Of a stretch of DNA of 64,000 bases, positions 1-10,300 are shown in pieces; positions within the stretch are counted from its first letter, which is position 1; the number at the start of each line of letters is the position of its first letter. Under the pieces are notes generated by a model. It did not search any database. It saw nothing but the letters and a program-made list of their open reading frames with translations, and had not been told where the DNA came from. The position numbers and the translations under genes are program-made. Location: the NCBI GenBank assembly GCA_002716845.1, contig PBCE01000019.1, positions 1-64,000 of the forward strand. The letters are read 5' to 3'. Source of the stretch: Flavobacteriaceae bacterium (lineage in GTDB: Bacteria > Bacteroidota > Bacteroidia > Flavobacteriales > Flavobacteriaceae).

Positions 1-566
1 GATTATTTTGAAAAAAATATGAAGGCTGATTGTAATCAAAATACCTCATAAATCTAACATTTACAGTTTTGGGTTTATCCAATGTTATTGTAATTTCTGA
101 TATAGTTTCTGTTACACTGCCTGTCCATTCTTCAAAAACCCAATCTCTTGAGGCATTTGCTGTTAGTCTTATAACTGTTCCAGAATTATACTCTGTTGGA
201 TCTGAAGATCTAGCAGAAGAAACTATTTCCTCTCTAACTGTTCCTTCTCCTTGGATGTTAATTGTTAAAGGATATTTCCTCTTTACAAAATTAGCATTCA
301 AATTTAGGTTTTGATTTACAGTTATAGTTAGAGGATTTTGAGTAGAACCATTAGACCAGCTCTCAAATATATATTCTGAATTTTGAGTAGCTGTAATAGT
401 TACACTTTCACCATAATTATATGTTCCACCTGATAGAGATACTGTTCCTCCATCACTTGAAGTAACTGAAAGTGTATATTTTGATTTAGGTGTAACCTCA
501 GAAGATGAATCATCTTTTCCACATGATATAAAAAATGATAGAGTAATAACTAGAAAAATTCTCATA
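1..566 (-). CDS. Lipoprotein with divergent InlB B-repeat-like domains (C-terminus runs off the window)
   Basis: Hand translation of the minus strand from ATG at 566: MRIFLVITLSFFISCGKDDSSSEVTPKSKYTLSVTSSDGGTVSLSGGTYNYGESVTITATQNSEYIFESWSNGSTQNPLTITVNQNLNLNANFVKRKYPLTINIQGEGTVREEIV... Lipobox FISC; two repeats of the G-GTV...Y..G..V.ITA....Y.F..WS....NP..ITV type. Not in the ORF track because it is edge-truncated. Confidence 0.8.
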
Positions 567-653
567 TATATTGGAGTTGATAAAAATTTAAATTACTAAA
601 ATAATTTACACTCATCAGTTTAAGTAGAAACATGATCATTGATAGTTATAAAA

Positions 654-665
654 GTTCGCGCGAAC
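654..665. promoter_or_regulatory. Perfect 12-bp palindrome GTTCGCGCGAAC, candidate operator
   Basis: Exact palindrome, GC-rich within an A+T-rich intergenic region upstream of the lipoprotein gene. Confidence 0.3.
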
Positions 666-770
666 AATTATAATTTGAAGTTGCTTATATCTGAATTTGT
701 CGACCTATTTGTCCACATTTGGAAGAATAAAACCCCTAAAAAGTTGACTTATAGGTTTTTTTAATTTTAG

Positions 771-844
771 CGGTCTGGACGGGACTCGAACCCGCGACCC
801 CATGCGTGACAGGCATGTATTCTAACCAACTGAACTACCAGACC
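771..844 (-). tRNA. tRNA-Asp (anticodon GTC)
   Basis: Reverse complement GGTCTGGTAGTTCAGTTGGTTAGAATACATGCCTGTCACGCATGGGGTCGCGGGTTCGAGTCCCGTCCAGACCG folds as a cloverleaf: 7-bp acceptor GGTCTGG/CCAGACC, CCTGTCACG anticodon loop, GGTTCGAGTCC T-arm. Confidence 0.95.
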
Positions 845-974
845 TTAATTATTGAGAACGTAAATATACATTGCATTTTTATTTTGCCAAACAAATGCCT
901 TTAAAAGAAATCTTTGATTTTGTAGAAAAGGAATTATATGTCTTAAAAAAAACAGCTTTTCAGGGAGTTAAAAA

Positions 975-2378
975 TCAACCCTTATTCTTGGGATTTAGCA
1001 TAAAGAAATTCGAAATCGCAGCAAATCCGAGTGCCATCATGAGAAAGAGATCCGTTCTTAAAGAAAAAATATGTTTTGGGAACCATCCTAAATTGGACAA
1101 TATAAAAATAAAAAGTGCCAACGCGGATAAGACAATCATGACCACTCCTTGAGGTCGCTTAGAGAAAATCCCCAACATTATCATAGGGCCCATCAAGGCT
1201 GTTCCAGAAAAACTCAATCGGGCCAAGAGCACCAATTCATCGGAACTTAATAATGAAAAAACCAATGCCGACAATGCAAACAGCAAAATCACAACTCTTA
1301 TGGGCCACAGATTGTCATCTTCTTTTAAACCCAAGAGGCCTTTGACCTCATTTCCCATGGCAAAAAGTTGAGAGTCGGAAGTTGACATAGCGGCGGCAAA
1401 CAAGCCGATGATAATAAAGGCCGCAATCAATTCATGTTGCTCTTCCAGCAGCACACCACCCAAGAAATCAGCAGTACTGGCATCGGCATAATAAATGGCC
1501 CCGTACATTCCGATGATGATGGTGGGAAGGATAACCAACATTGCAAAAAAACCAACAGAAGTCGCCATTTTTTTTAATGCATTATAGTTTTTCATGATCA
1601 CCAAGCGGGTAGACAACTGGGGTTGAGTAACCGGTATCATCAAAATGGCCAAAGCTGAAGCGATTAAAAATTGTGGACTCAGGAGTCCCATTGGTCCCGG
1701 TGTGGACAGTAAATCTCGGTTCACTCTTGCTGCCTTCTCAAAAAGTGTCTCCCAACCTCCAACTTTATTCAAACAGTTAAAGGCCACAATCCATACCACA
1801 ATCATCAGCAGCGTGCCTTGCAGGGCATCGGCATAAATGATGGCTTTGAGCCCTCCCAATTCTGAATAAATCAATATGATTAATACAATACCTATAGACC
1901 ATCCCCAAACGGGAATAAAACCTGGAAAAGCAGACACTAAAAATATGGCCACACCTCTAATTTGAATGGCAATATAGGGAATCAAAAACAAGAAAACTGC
2001 GGTGAAATAGAGATAACCAGCCGTTTTGTTTTGATAACATTTCTGTAGCAATGCCGACATCCCTTGATAGGTTGATTGACCCACCCTCTTTCTCAAGTAA
2101 AAGCCAAACCATAGAATCAAAAACACCATGATGGCATCGGAAAAAGTGAGAAAAATCCATGCACCAACCCCATTCGACCTCGAAAAATCTGGCATCCCCA
2201 GTAGGGTAAATGTACTGAACAAGGTGGCAGCAAACGTCATCAATCCTATGAGCACACCAATCTTTGTCCCCCCCAACATAAAATCTGAAGAAGTCTTTAT
2301 TTGTTTTTTTGTCCTCCAAGAGAAGAACATCAAAATGCCAATGTAAACTGCGCCAATAATTAAAAGGTAAGTCAACAT
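975..2378 (-). CDS. Sodium:solute symporter family (SSS) transporter
   Basis: 467 aa, multi-TM, N-terminal SSDFMLGG-type motif and overall SSS-family character. Confidence 0.85.
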   Translation of the reverse strand: MLTYLLIIGAVYIGILMFFSWRTKKQIKTSSDFMLGGTKIGVLIGLMTFAATLFSTFTLLGMPDFSRSNGVGAWIFLTFSDAIMVFLILWFGFYLRKRVGQSTYQGMSALLQKCYQNKTAGYLYFTAVFLFLIPYIAIQIRGVAIFLVSAFPGFIPVWGWSIGIVLIILIYSELGGLKAIIYADALQGTLLMIVVWIVAFNCLNKVGGWETLFEKAARVNRDLLSTPGPMGLLSPQFLIASALAILMIPVTQPQLSTRLVIMKNYNALKKMATSVGFFAMLVILPTIIIGMYGAIYYADASTADFLGGVLLEEQHELIAAFIIIGLFAAAMSTSDSQLFAMGNEVKGLLGLKEDDNLWPIRVVILLFALSALVFSLLSSDELVLLARLSFSGTALMGPMIMLGIFSKRPQGVVMIVLSALALFIFILSNLGWFPKHIFSLRTDLFLMMALGFAAISNFFMLNPKNKG

Positions 2379-2379
2379 A

Positions 2380-2607
2380 TTATTCTTTTTTTAATTCATC
2401 TGATTTGAGTCGAGAAAAAACATAACCGCCTAATGCGGTTAACAACACAATCAGTAGGCTTATTAAAATACCAAACCAAAGGGTAAAAGGCATGTCAAGA
2501 AAATAGGGGGCATTTGTTTTTTTATCCAAAACCCAGGGAGAAAACTGAACAATAGAGCAAATAAAAACTGCAATAACGATAAATCTCCAAGCGCTTTTAT
2601 AATTCAT
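2380..2607 (-). CDS. Small two-TM membrane protein, possible accessory subunit of the adjacent symporter
   Basis: 75 aa, two hydrophobic segments, 1 nt from the symporter start. Confidence 0.6.
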   Translation of the reverse strand: MNYKSAWRFIVIAVFICSIVQFSPWVLDKKTNAPYFLDMPFTLWFGILISLLIVLLTALGGYVFSRLKSDELKKE

Positions 2608-2609
2608 AA

Positions 2610-3380
2610 TTAAAGGGTTTTAATAGTCATCCCACCGTCAATATTAATAGTTTGACCGGTAGCATAAGGAATCATTCCCTCTGCTAAAGCAACGACTGCT
2701 TTGCCGATGTCCTCGGGATAGCCCCATCGCTTTTGCAAGGTGAGTCCTCCAGCAATCAATTTATCGTATTTTTCTGTCACTCCAGCGGTCATGTCTGTTT
2801 TGATCAAGCCAGGTTGAATTTCATAAACGGGGATGTTAAATTCTCCCAATCGCGCGGCCCACAGCTTAGTCGACATGTTCATCCCTGCTTTTGAAATACA
2901 ATAATCCCCTCTGTTAACAGATGCCACGGAGGCTGAAACAGAAGAAACGTTGATGATTGAAAAATCATCTTGTGGTTTATATTTCTTTTGGTCGATCATC
3001 CAATTGGCGGCGAGCTGGGTTAAAAAATAGGGCCCTTTTAGGTTGATTCCTATCAACCAATCAAAACTATCTTCCTCTGCTTCGAGTATATCTTTCCGCT
3101 CTCTTGATGCCACTCCTGCGTTGTTGACCAAGAGGTTCAGTTGGTTCCATTTGGACTTTATATCACCGATCATTTTTTGTCGGTCGTCTCCATTAGCGAT
3201 ATCTCCCTGACAATAGATTACCTCGCCCCCATTGCTTTTGAGCTCCTCAAGGGTTAACGCCACCATGTTGGCAGGTCTAACACCATTGATGGCAATGCGA
3301 TACCCCTTTTCCAGGAGTGCTTGAGCAATCCCCAGACCAATGCCACGGGAGCCCCCCGTTATGAGTGCTACAGGCTTCAT
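2610..3380 (-). CDS. Short-chain dehydrogenase/reductase (SDR)
   Basis: TGGSRGIG cofactor motif, NNAG, YCISKAG active site, C-terminal GQTINIDGG. Confidence 0.9.
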   Translation of the reverse strand: MKPVALITGGSRGIGLGIAQALLEKGYRIAINGVRPANMVALTLEELKSNGGEVIYCQGDIANGDDRQKMIGDIKSKWNQLNLLVNNAGVASRERKDILEAEEDSFDWLIGINLKGPYFLTQLAANWMIDQKKYKPQDDFSIINVSSVSASVASVNRGDYCISKAGMNMSTKLWAARLGEFNIPVYEIQPGLIKTDMTAGVTEKYDKLIAGGLTLQKRWGYPEDIGKAVVALAEGMIPYATGQTINIDGGMTIKTL

Positions 3381-4525
3381 TATAATTTAGGGATGCTAAT
3401 CCAGGTTTTTTTCTCCCAACTTTCGATGCCCAATTCGGCCAGCTGGACTCCCTTTGCGCCCTCCATCATGTTCCAAGGAAAAGGCGTGTCCAATACCGCG
3501 TGTTTGAGGAAGAGTTCCCATTGTGCCTTAAAGGCATTATCAAAATCTTCCTGCTCAGGAACTTTGGTCCATCCTGCTTTAAAGTCGATGGGGTTGGGTA
3601 TGTCTGGATTCCAAACAGGCTTTGGAGTATTTCCGTAATGTTGGGTCCAGCAATCTCTCAAACCAGCTACGGCAGAACCCTTGGTTCCATCAACATGAAG
3701 GGTAAGCAAGTCGTCTCTTCTGACCCGAGTAGTCCAAGAAGAATTGAACTGGGCGATGACCCCTCCCTCTAACTCAAAAATAGCGTATGCGGCGTCATCA
3801 GCAGTACATTTAAAGGGCTGTCCATTTTCATCGATGCGTTCCGGAATATGGGTAGCTCCCATACAGAAAACACCTTTGACCGACCCAAAAATATTGTCCA
3901 ACACATACCTCCAGTGGCAAAGCATGTCAACGATAATACCTCCATCATCCTCTTTTCGGTAATTCCAGCTGGGTCGTTGGGCTGGTACTGTATGGCCTTC
4001 AAAAACCCAATAGCCAAACTCTCCCCTCACGGACAAAATTTCTCCAAAAAAATCAGTGGCGATCAATCGCTTTAACTTCATCATTCCAGGAAGCCAAAGT
4101 TTGTCCTGTACTACACCGTGTTTTACCCCAGCTTTTTCACATGCGCTGTGCAAATCCAATGCGATTTTTGTAGAAGTTGCTACTGGTTTCTCACAGTAGA
4201 TATGTTTTCCTGCTGCAACAGCCTTATGGATCGCGTCCGCTCTCCTTCCTGTGGTTTGAGCATCAAAATAGATCTGATAATGATCTTGATTTAAAACAGC
4301 GTCTAAATCTTTAGTCCAGTTTTTCACTTGGGTTCGTTCTGCCAAGTTTTTTAGCTTATTTTCATTCCTCCCCACTAGCACCAAATCGGGCATTATCACT
4401 TCATTATCGCTTATTTTAACACCACCTTGGCCTACAATGGCCGCCAAGGAGCGTAAGAGGTGTTGGTTGGTGCCCATTCTACCGGTCACCCCATTCATTA
4501 TAATTCCAATATTATGTATTTTCAT
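3380..4525 (-). CDS. Gfo/Idh/MocA-family oxidoreductase
   Basis: Rossmann N-terminus and AAGKHIYCEKPVA motif. Confidence 0.9.
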   Translation of the reverse strand: MKIHNIGIIMNGVTGRMGTNQHLLRSLAAIVGQGGVKISDNEVIMPDLVLVGRNENKLKNLAERTQVKNWTKDLDAVLNQDHYQIYFDAQTTGRRADAIHKAVAAGKHIYCEKPVATSTKIALDLHSACEKAGVKHGVVQDKLWLPGMMKLKRLIATDFFGEILSVRGEFGYWVFEGHTVPAQRPSWNYRKEDDGGIIVDMLCHWRYVLDNIFGSVKGVFCMGATHIPERIDENGQPFKCTADDAAYAIFELEGGVIAQFNSSWTTRVRRDDLLTLHVDGTKGSAVAGLRDCWTQHYGNTPKPVWNPDIPNPIDFKAGWTKVPEQEDFDNAFKAQWELFLKHAVLDTPFPWNMMEGAKGVQLAELGIESWEKKTWISIPKL

Positions 4526-4534
4526 TTTTTATTG

Positions 4535-5362
4535 TTAACTGTGGTTTAAATATGCTTTTTTAATATGTTCCAAATATAGCTTTTGGTCCTGAGCCCACAA
4601 ACGTTCTGAAAAAACTTCTACCTCATTGTAGCCATCAAAACCTGCTTTCTCAACCCATTCTCTAATCTGTTTTACTGGAATACAGCCTTCCCCCATAAGG
4701 CCCCTGTCGGTTAAAAAATCGATTGTTGGAACTCGCCAATCACAAACATGAAAAGCAAAGATATTGTCTGATTTTCCACACCGGTAGATTTCTTTTTCCA
4801 ACTGATCGTCCCACCAAAGGTGGTAAACATCAATGGCAACACCTACCCATGGCGAGTCAATTTCCTCGCACAAATCATTGGCTTGTCCAAGAGACGATAT
4901 AGCAGACTTATCCCCTGCATACATCGGGTGTAATGGTTCTATTGAAAGCTTTACGCCCAATTGTTCTGCTTGCGGAAGCAATGCAATAATACCTTCTTTT
5001 ATTTGTTGACGGGACACTTTTAAAGACTGATTCGGATCTGCGCCACAAACCAAAACTACCTGTGGAGCCCCCAGTGCAGTAGCCTGCTCCATCGCCAAAC
5101 GATTGTCCTCCAATACCAATGCTCTTTGCTTGTCATCAACGGATGGAAAAAAACCGCCACGAACCAGAGCCACCACCTCCATTTGGTTCTTGATCAGCAG
5201 CTCTTTAATCTCAGACAAGTCTTTTCCTTCCAGTAAATGTCTCCAAATTGAAATGGCACTGACTCCTGCTGCAGCATATTGGGTGATACATTCCTCTATC
5301 GTCCATGGTTTATTGGTTTGGGTATGAACACAAAGCTTAGAATAATTTGTTAATGACCTCAT
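4535..5362 (-). CDS. Sugar phosphate isomerase/epimerase family (xylose isomerase-like TIM barrel)
   Basis: SIEPLHP, VGVAIDVYHLWWD and EVEVFSE motifs. Confidence 0.85.
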   Translation of the reverse strand: MRSLTNYSKLCVHTQTNKPWTIEECITQYAAAGVSAISIWRHLLEGKDLSEIKELLIKNQMEVVALVRGGFFPSVDDKQRALVLEDNRLAMEQATALGAPQVVLVCGADPNQSLKVSRQQIKEGIIALLPQAEQLGVKLSIEPLHPMYAGDKSAISSLGQANDLCEEIDSPWVGVAIDVYHLWWDDQLEKEIYRCGKSDNIFAFHVCDWRVPTIDFLTDRGLMGEGCIPVKQIREWVEKAGFDGYNEVEVFSERLWAQDQKLYLEHIKKAYLNHS

Positions 5363-5372
5363 CTATAGTTAA

Positions 5373-6755
5373 TTATTTAACGCAATTAGTAAACTGGTAA
5401 TAGGATTCTCCAGCTATCATTTTTTGAACATACAGCGCCAATTCTCTAAAGTGATAGTCTCCCCACATACAAGACTCACCATTAGCAATTTTACTTCCAT
5501 CGGGAATGTGATCCCATCCATTAGGTTGGTGATAAATGGTGTGCAACAATAACCCCTGGTGATTAGTATCGGTGCTGAGATAAGGTTCTTGTAGGAGTGA
5601 ATTAAAAACGGTTAAACCTGCTTGCCAATATTTATCTCCCGCGTCTTTCTGACCTTTTTTCCTGAGGTAATTTCCAAGTCTCAGCAGCCCCTGAGCTCCA
5701 ATGGCAGCAGCGGAACTGTCCACGGGTTCCCAGTCGTTATAGGGATCTGCAGGGCGACCGAGATAATCTCCTAATTTGTGGAGGTTAGACGCTCCCGTAT
5801 CCCAATAGGTCACCCCGCAGCTGGGAGTGTGTTCGATGTAAAAATCACAAGTAGCTTTGGCGCCTTTAAGCATCATTTCCTCAATTTTATCAAAGCCTCC
5901 AAGCGCAGTCAATTCGTCATTATTCACCAATTCTAAGGCTTCTAATTCCTCTGAAAAACCGAGCATACCCCACGCCAGTCCACGCGTCCACGTAGAATAT
6001 CCAGAGTAACCCTGTTGGGCATTAGGGCATCGGAATTGTCCGTCATTGGTGTTGAAAATAATCTCGTGGGCTGTTCTTCCCCAAATATCATAATGGTCTC
6101 TGCCCTCGCCATAATAGATTGAATATTTGGCTGTCGCTTCAATGTGCTGCAGCGCGCGTTCTAACAATGAAATTTTTCGGTCTCCTTCACCGTGAAGGGA
6201 ATGGCCCATCAAGTGACTGGCCACCAAAATCCTACAAGAACGGATGGTATCAACAAACAAGGAATGCGGACCATTGAAAGAGCAAATAAAACCGCCTTCT
6301 GAGAGATCGGTCCATCGCGAGGCTTGTACAGCTCCAGATATTTTAATGGCCAGAGTATAAAAATGAGCCTCCCATTCATTGTGTGGAATTTTTCCTTCAT
6401 GCATCAATCGTAATAAATTTCCGTAAGTGCTCAAGTTGTTGAACCCATGATCGTGCACTCCGGTATGACTGACGTGGGTTGCCATTTTATCCTGCACCTG
6501 TCTCTTCGCCAAATCAATAAATTGGTTGTCGTCAACTGCGTCGAACTGCAAAACAGCAGACCCAAACTGAAATCCATGGGTCCATTCGGTCCAGCCACGG
6601 GTAGCATATTTACCATTTACGGTAAACACAGGAGCCCCTTGGATCTCATCGTATTCAGCGGCTATTCTGTTGATTTTTTCTCCAGAAAGCGTCCAGAGTT
6701 GGTTTATTTTTTCTTTTAAGTCCTGTATTTTGATATTATTGCTGATCTGAATCAT
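5373..6755 (-). CDS. Glycoside hydrolase family 88-like (unsaturated glucuronyl hydrolase-like), no signal peptide
   Basis: HDHGFNNLSTYGNLLRL, FVDTIRSCRIL and WDTGA...WEPVDSSAAAIGAQGLLRL motifs of GH88-type (alpha/alpha)6 enzymes. Confidence 0.75.
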   Translation of the reverse strand: MIQISNNIKIQDLKEKINQLWTLSGEKINRIAAEYDEIQGAPVFTVNGKYATRGWTEWTHGFQFGSAVLQFDAVDDNQFIDLAKRQVQDKMATHVSHTGVHDHGFNNLSTYGNLLRLMHEGKIPHNEWEAHFYTLAIKISGAVQASRWTDLSEGGFICSFNGPHSLFVDTIRSCRILVASHLMGHSLHGEGDRKISLLERALQHIEATAKYSIYYGEGRDHYDIWGRTAHEIIFNTNDGQFRCPNAQQGYSGYSTWTRGLAWGMLGFSEELEALELVNNDELTALGGFDKIEEMMLKGAKATCDFYIEHTPSCGVTYWDTGASNLHKLGDYLGRPADPYNDWEPVDSSAAAIGAQGLLRLGNYLRKKGQKDAGDKYWQAGLTVFNSLLQEPYLSTDTNHQGLLLHTIYHQPNGWDHIPDGSKIANGESCMWGDYHFRELALYVQKMIAGESYYQFTNCVK

Positions 6756-6907
6756 GGATGGTCTTAAACTTATTTGTTGGTTTTTAAAATAGCATATTAT
6801 TTCCTTAAAATAGTAGCAATCAAAGAAAATGAAAAAAAATATCTTTCAAAAGGATGACTCAAGATAATTAAGCAAAACGTTGTATCAAAAAAGAAGATGA
6901 AAAGGGT

Positions 6908-6931
6908 GTTGAATGCAGAGGCGTTCAACAA
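6908..6931. terminator. Hairpin TGTTGAA-TGCAGAGGCG-TTCAACA, possible transcription terminator between trxA and the GH88 operon
   Basis: Perfect 7-bp stem with a 10-nt loop in the intergenic region downstream of trxA; A-tract on one side. Confidence 0.4.
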
Positions 6932-6955
6932 AAAATCAAGTGTAATGCTTAAATA

Positions 6956-7273
6956 TTAGAGTACAGCATCCAAAGCATCGGCATAGGCCTTTTTTGGTGC
7001 GACACCGACTTGTCTTCCCACCAACTCGCCTTTGTCGAAGAGTAGTACTGTAGGAATATTTCTAACCCCATATTTTGCGGCAAATTCTTGATGCTGATCT
7101 ACATCAAGTTTACCGACAACAGCTTTTCCTTCATAATCTTGGCTGATTTCGTCGATGATAGGTCCTACCATCCTACAAGGTCCACACCATGCTGCCCAAA
7201 AGTCAACAATGACAGGTTTATTTGCGTTTAATACCAGTTCTTCAAAATTTGTGTCGGTAATCTCTAAAGCCAT
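6956..7273 (-). CDS. trxA: Thioredoxin
   Basis: WAAWCGPCRM active site, 105 aa. Confidence 0.97.
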   Translation of the reverse strand: MALEITDTNFEELVLNANKPVIVDFWAAWCGPCRMVGPIIDEISQDYEGKAVVGKLDVDQHQEFAAKYGVRNIPTVLLFDKGELVGRQVGVAPKKAYADALDAVL

Positions 7274-7376
7274 TTCTGTATGTTTTATTGATCCAAAATT
7301 AATAATTTTAAAAAAAGTGGGGTCTTCTGATCGAATTAAATTTACTTATCTGATTATTTTCAACTTCAATAGAAGA

Positions 7377-10300
7377 TCAATTCAGTTTGTAGTGCCACTC
7401 ATTTTGATCCAAAACTGTCAATAATTTTTGAGAAATGGCCACTTTTTGTTTCTTGCTGGGGACTGTTAGTTTTAATGGTTTTTTGGGATCGATTACATCA
7501 AAATATAAAGGTTTATCTCCCCTAAAACTTTTTAGTTCTTTTTTTAGATGCTTTATACGGTCCGATTCTAACTGTCGGATATCCAATTGCAAAGTCAATT
7601 TTTTTGAATTTTTTGATAAAGTATCGTGAAGCATTTCAAACGCAACAAACTGAATCCGTGGATCTCCAACCCTTCCTGTTTCTTGATTTCTCCGGCCTTC
7701 TTTCACATCTATTTTAATCCTAATAAACTGATTAATGGTGATAAAGTGTATGAATTTTAGGTATTCTTCTCCAAAAATTCTGAATTCAAATTGATCTGTA
7801 AAGTCCTCTACGGAAAACCTCGCCCATCCTCTGCCGTTTCTGGATTCCAAGTGTTGAATATCGTTTACGATTCCTGCTACAGCAAGGGTTTTATTGACCC
7901 AAGGTTTTAAGTCTTTTAATTGCATCATTTGGGCATTAGTAAACCACTCCATTTCTTTTTTGAAATCGTCTAAAGGGTGACCAGAAATATAGATGCCGAC
8001 CACCGCTCTTTCTTTTTTGAGTTGGCTTAAGTTGTCCCATGGCTTCGCAGGTGGAATGATCAGTTCCTGATAGACCTGATCAGCAGTTTCTCCAAAGAGA
8101 CTGGTTTGTGCCGAATTTTGACTTTCTTGATATTTCGCACCAAAACGGATGACTTTTTCCAAAAATAACACACCATCCCCATCAGGATTGAAATACTGCG
8201 CTCTGTGGGTTTCTTTAAATGAATCAAAGCCTCCTGCCAATGCTAAGTTTTCAAGGGCTTTTTTATTGGCGGCCCTCAAGTCTATTTTTTTTACCAAATC
8301 AAAAATATTTTGGTAGCGCCCTGTTTTTCTGTTTTCAATAATGGTCTGAACAGCTCCTTTTCCCACTCCCTTCACGGCACCCATTCCGAATCGAATGGCA
8401 TTGTCCTCATTTACGGTAAACTTGTAAAAAGATTCGTTGACATCTGGCCCCAATACCTGAATTCCCATTCTTCGGCACTCTTCCATAAAAAAGGTAACTT
8501 GTTTGATATCACTCATATTATTGGAAAGCACTGCCGCCATGTATTCTGCTGGATAATGGGCTTTTAGATAGGCCGTTTGATAGCCGATCCATGCATAGCA
8601 AGTGGAATGAGATTTGTTAAAGGCATAGGAGGCAAAAGCTTCCCAATCTTTCCAAATCTTATTCAGTATTTTTTTTGGATGCTGGTTGGCCTCCCCTCCT
8701 TCAATAAACTTGGGTTTGAGTTTGTCCAACAGGGCAAATATTTTTTTACCCATTGCTTTACGCAAAAGATCGGCTTCCCCCTTGGAGAACCCAGCCAATT
8801 TTTGTGAGAGCAACATTACTTGTTCTTGATAAACGGTGATGCCATAAGTTTCCTTAAGGTATTCTTCCATTTCTGGGAGGTCGTAGGTGATGGCCTCTTG
8901 GCCTTGTTTTCGTGCTACAAAACTGGGAATGTACTCCAATGGACCTGGCCGGTAGAGGGCATTCATGGCAATCAAATCTGCAAAAACATTTGGCTTTAAG
9001 TCCTTGAGATACTTTTGCATTCCCAATGATTCGTACTGAAAAATCCCCACCGTTTCTCCTTTTTGGAACAGTTCATAGGTTTTGGCATCATCGAGAGGAA
9101 ATTCGTCCGGTATCAATTCTGTTTGGTGACGGTATTGGGTTATTTTAACGGTGTCCTTTATCAGAGTTAAAGTTTTGAGTCCCAAAAAGTCCATTTTCAG
9201 TAGGCCAGCCTCTTCAACTACGGAGTTGTCGAACTGAGTTACCGATAAGTCAGAATCTTTTGCCGTTACGATTGGAACAAACTTTGTAATATCGTCTGGG
9301 GTAATGATCACGCCACAGGCGTGGGTTCCTGTATTGCGGAGTGAACCCTCCAAAACCTTGGCCTGTTGTAAAGTCTGTCCAGCCAAGTCGTCCCCTTGGA
9401 ATATTTCTTGGAGCTCTTTTACTTGTCCAAACTCATCTGATCTTAGTTTGTCTTTCAGCGCTGCATCATCGAGGGTGAAAATATTGGCCAATTTGATGTT
9501 GGGCACCAACTTTGCAATGCGATCCGCATCACCTAGTGGCAGGTCCAGTACTCGGGCGGTATCCCGAATTGAGGACTTCGCAGCCATTGTGCCGTAAGTA
9601 ATGATTTGTGCCACTTGGTTGAATCCATATTTTTCGATTACATAGTCCATGACCCTACCCCTTCCTTCATCGTCAAAATCAATATCAATATCGGGCATAC
9701 TCACCCGGTCTGGATTAAGAAAACGCTCAAATAGCAAATCGTATTCAATGGGATCCAAATTCGTTATCCACAGACAGTAGGCCACTACTGAACCCGCAGC
9801 AGAACCCCTTCCCGGTCCAACAGAAACGTCCATTTTTCTCGCTGCACCAATTAGGTCTTGTACAATTAAAAAATAGCCAGGATAACCCGTTTTAGCAATT
9901 ACCTCGAGTTCAAAATTCAAGCGCTCTTCAATTTCCTTACTCAAGGTTCCATAACGTTTTTTGGCCCCCTCAAAAGTGAGAAATCTTAAATATTCATTTT
10001 CCCTCTCTTTGGAATCTTGAGTATTGGAAATAGAAAAATCCTCTGGGATCTCGTATTCAGGAAGTAAAACCTCACGAGCCAAATCAAAAGGCGTTACTTT
10101 TTCAATAAGCCCAGCAATGTTAATGATCGCTTCAGGAAGATCGGCAAAAAGCGCTTTCATTTCTGACTGAGATTTGTAATAGTATTCCTGATTGGGAAAA
10201 CCAAATCGGAATCCTCGGCCACGGCCTATAGGTGTCGCTTGTTTTTCACCCTCTTTTACACAGAGTAAAATGTCATGGGCATTGGCTTCCGCCTTTGTGG

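Noticed and set aside
721-770. Weak hairpin AACCCCTAAAAAG-TTGA-CTTATAGGTT next to tRNA-Asp as a structured RNA
   Set aside because: Imperfect stem, best explained as a tRNA 3' terminator; not enough to call an ncRNA.
871-1152. 93-aa ORF on + strand
   Set aside because: Antisense to the 3' part of the sodium symporter gene; no family character.
1957-2319. 120-aa ORF on - strand in an alternative frame
   Set aside because: Lies within the symporter gene in another frame; no coding-like composition.
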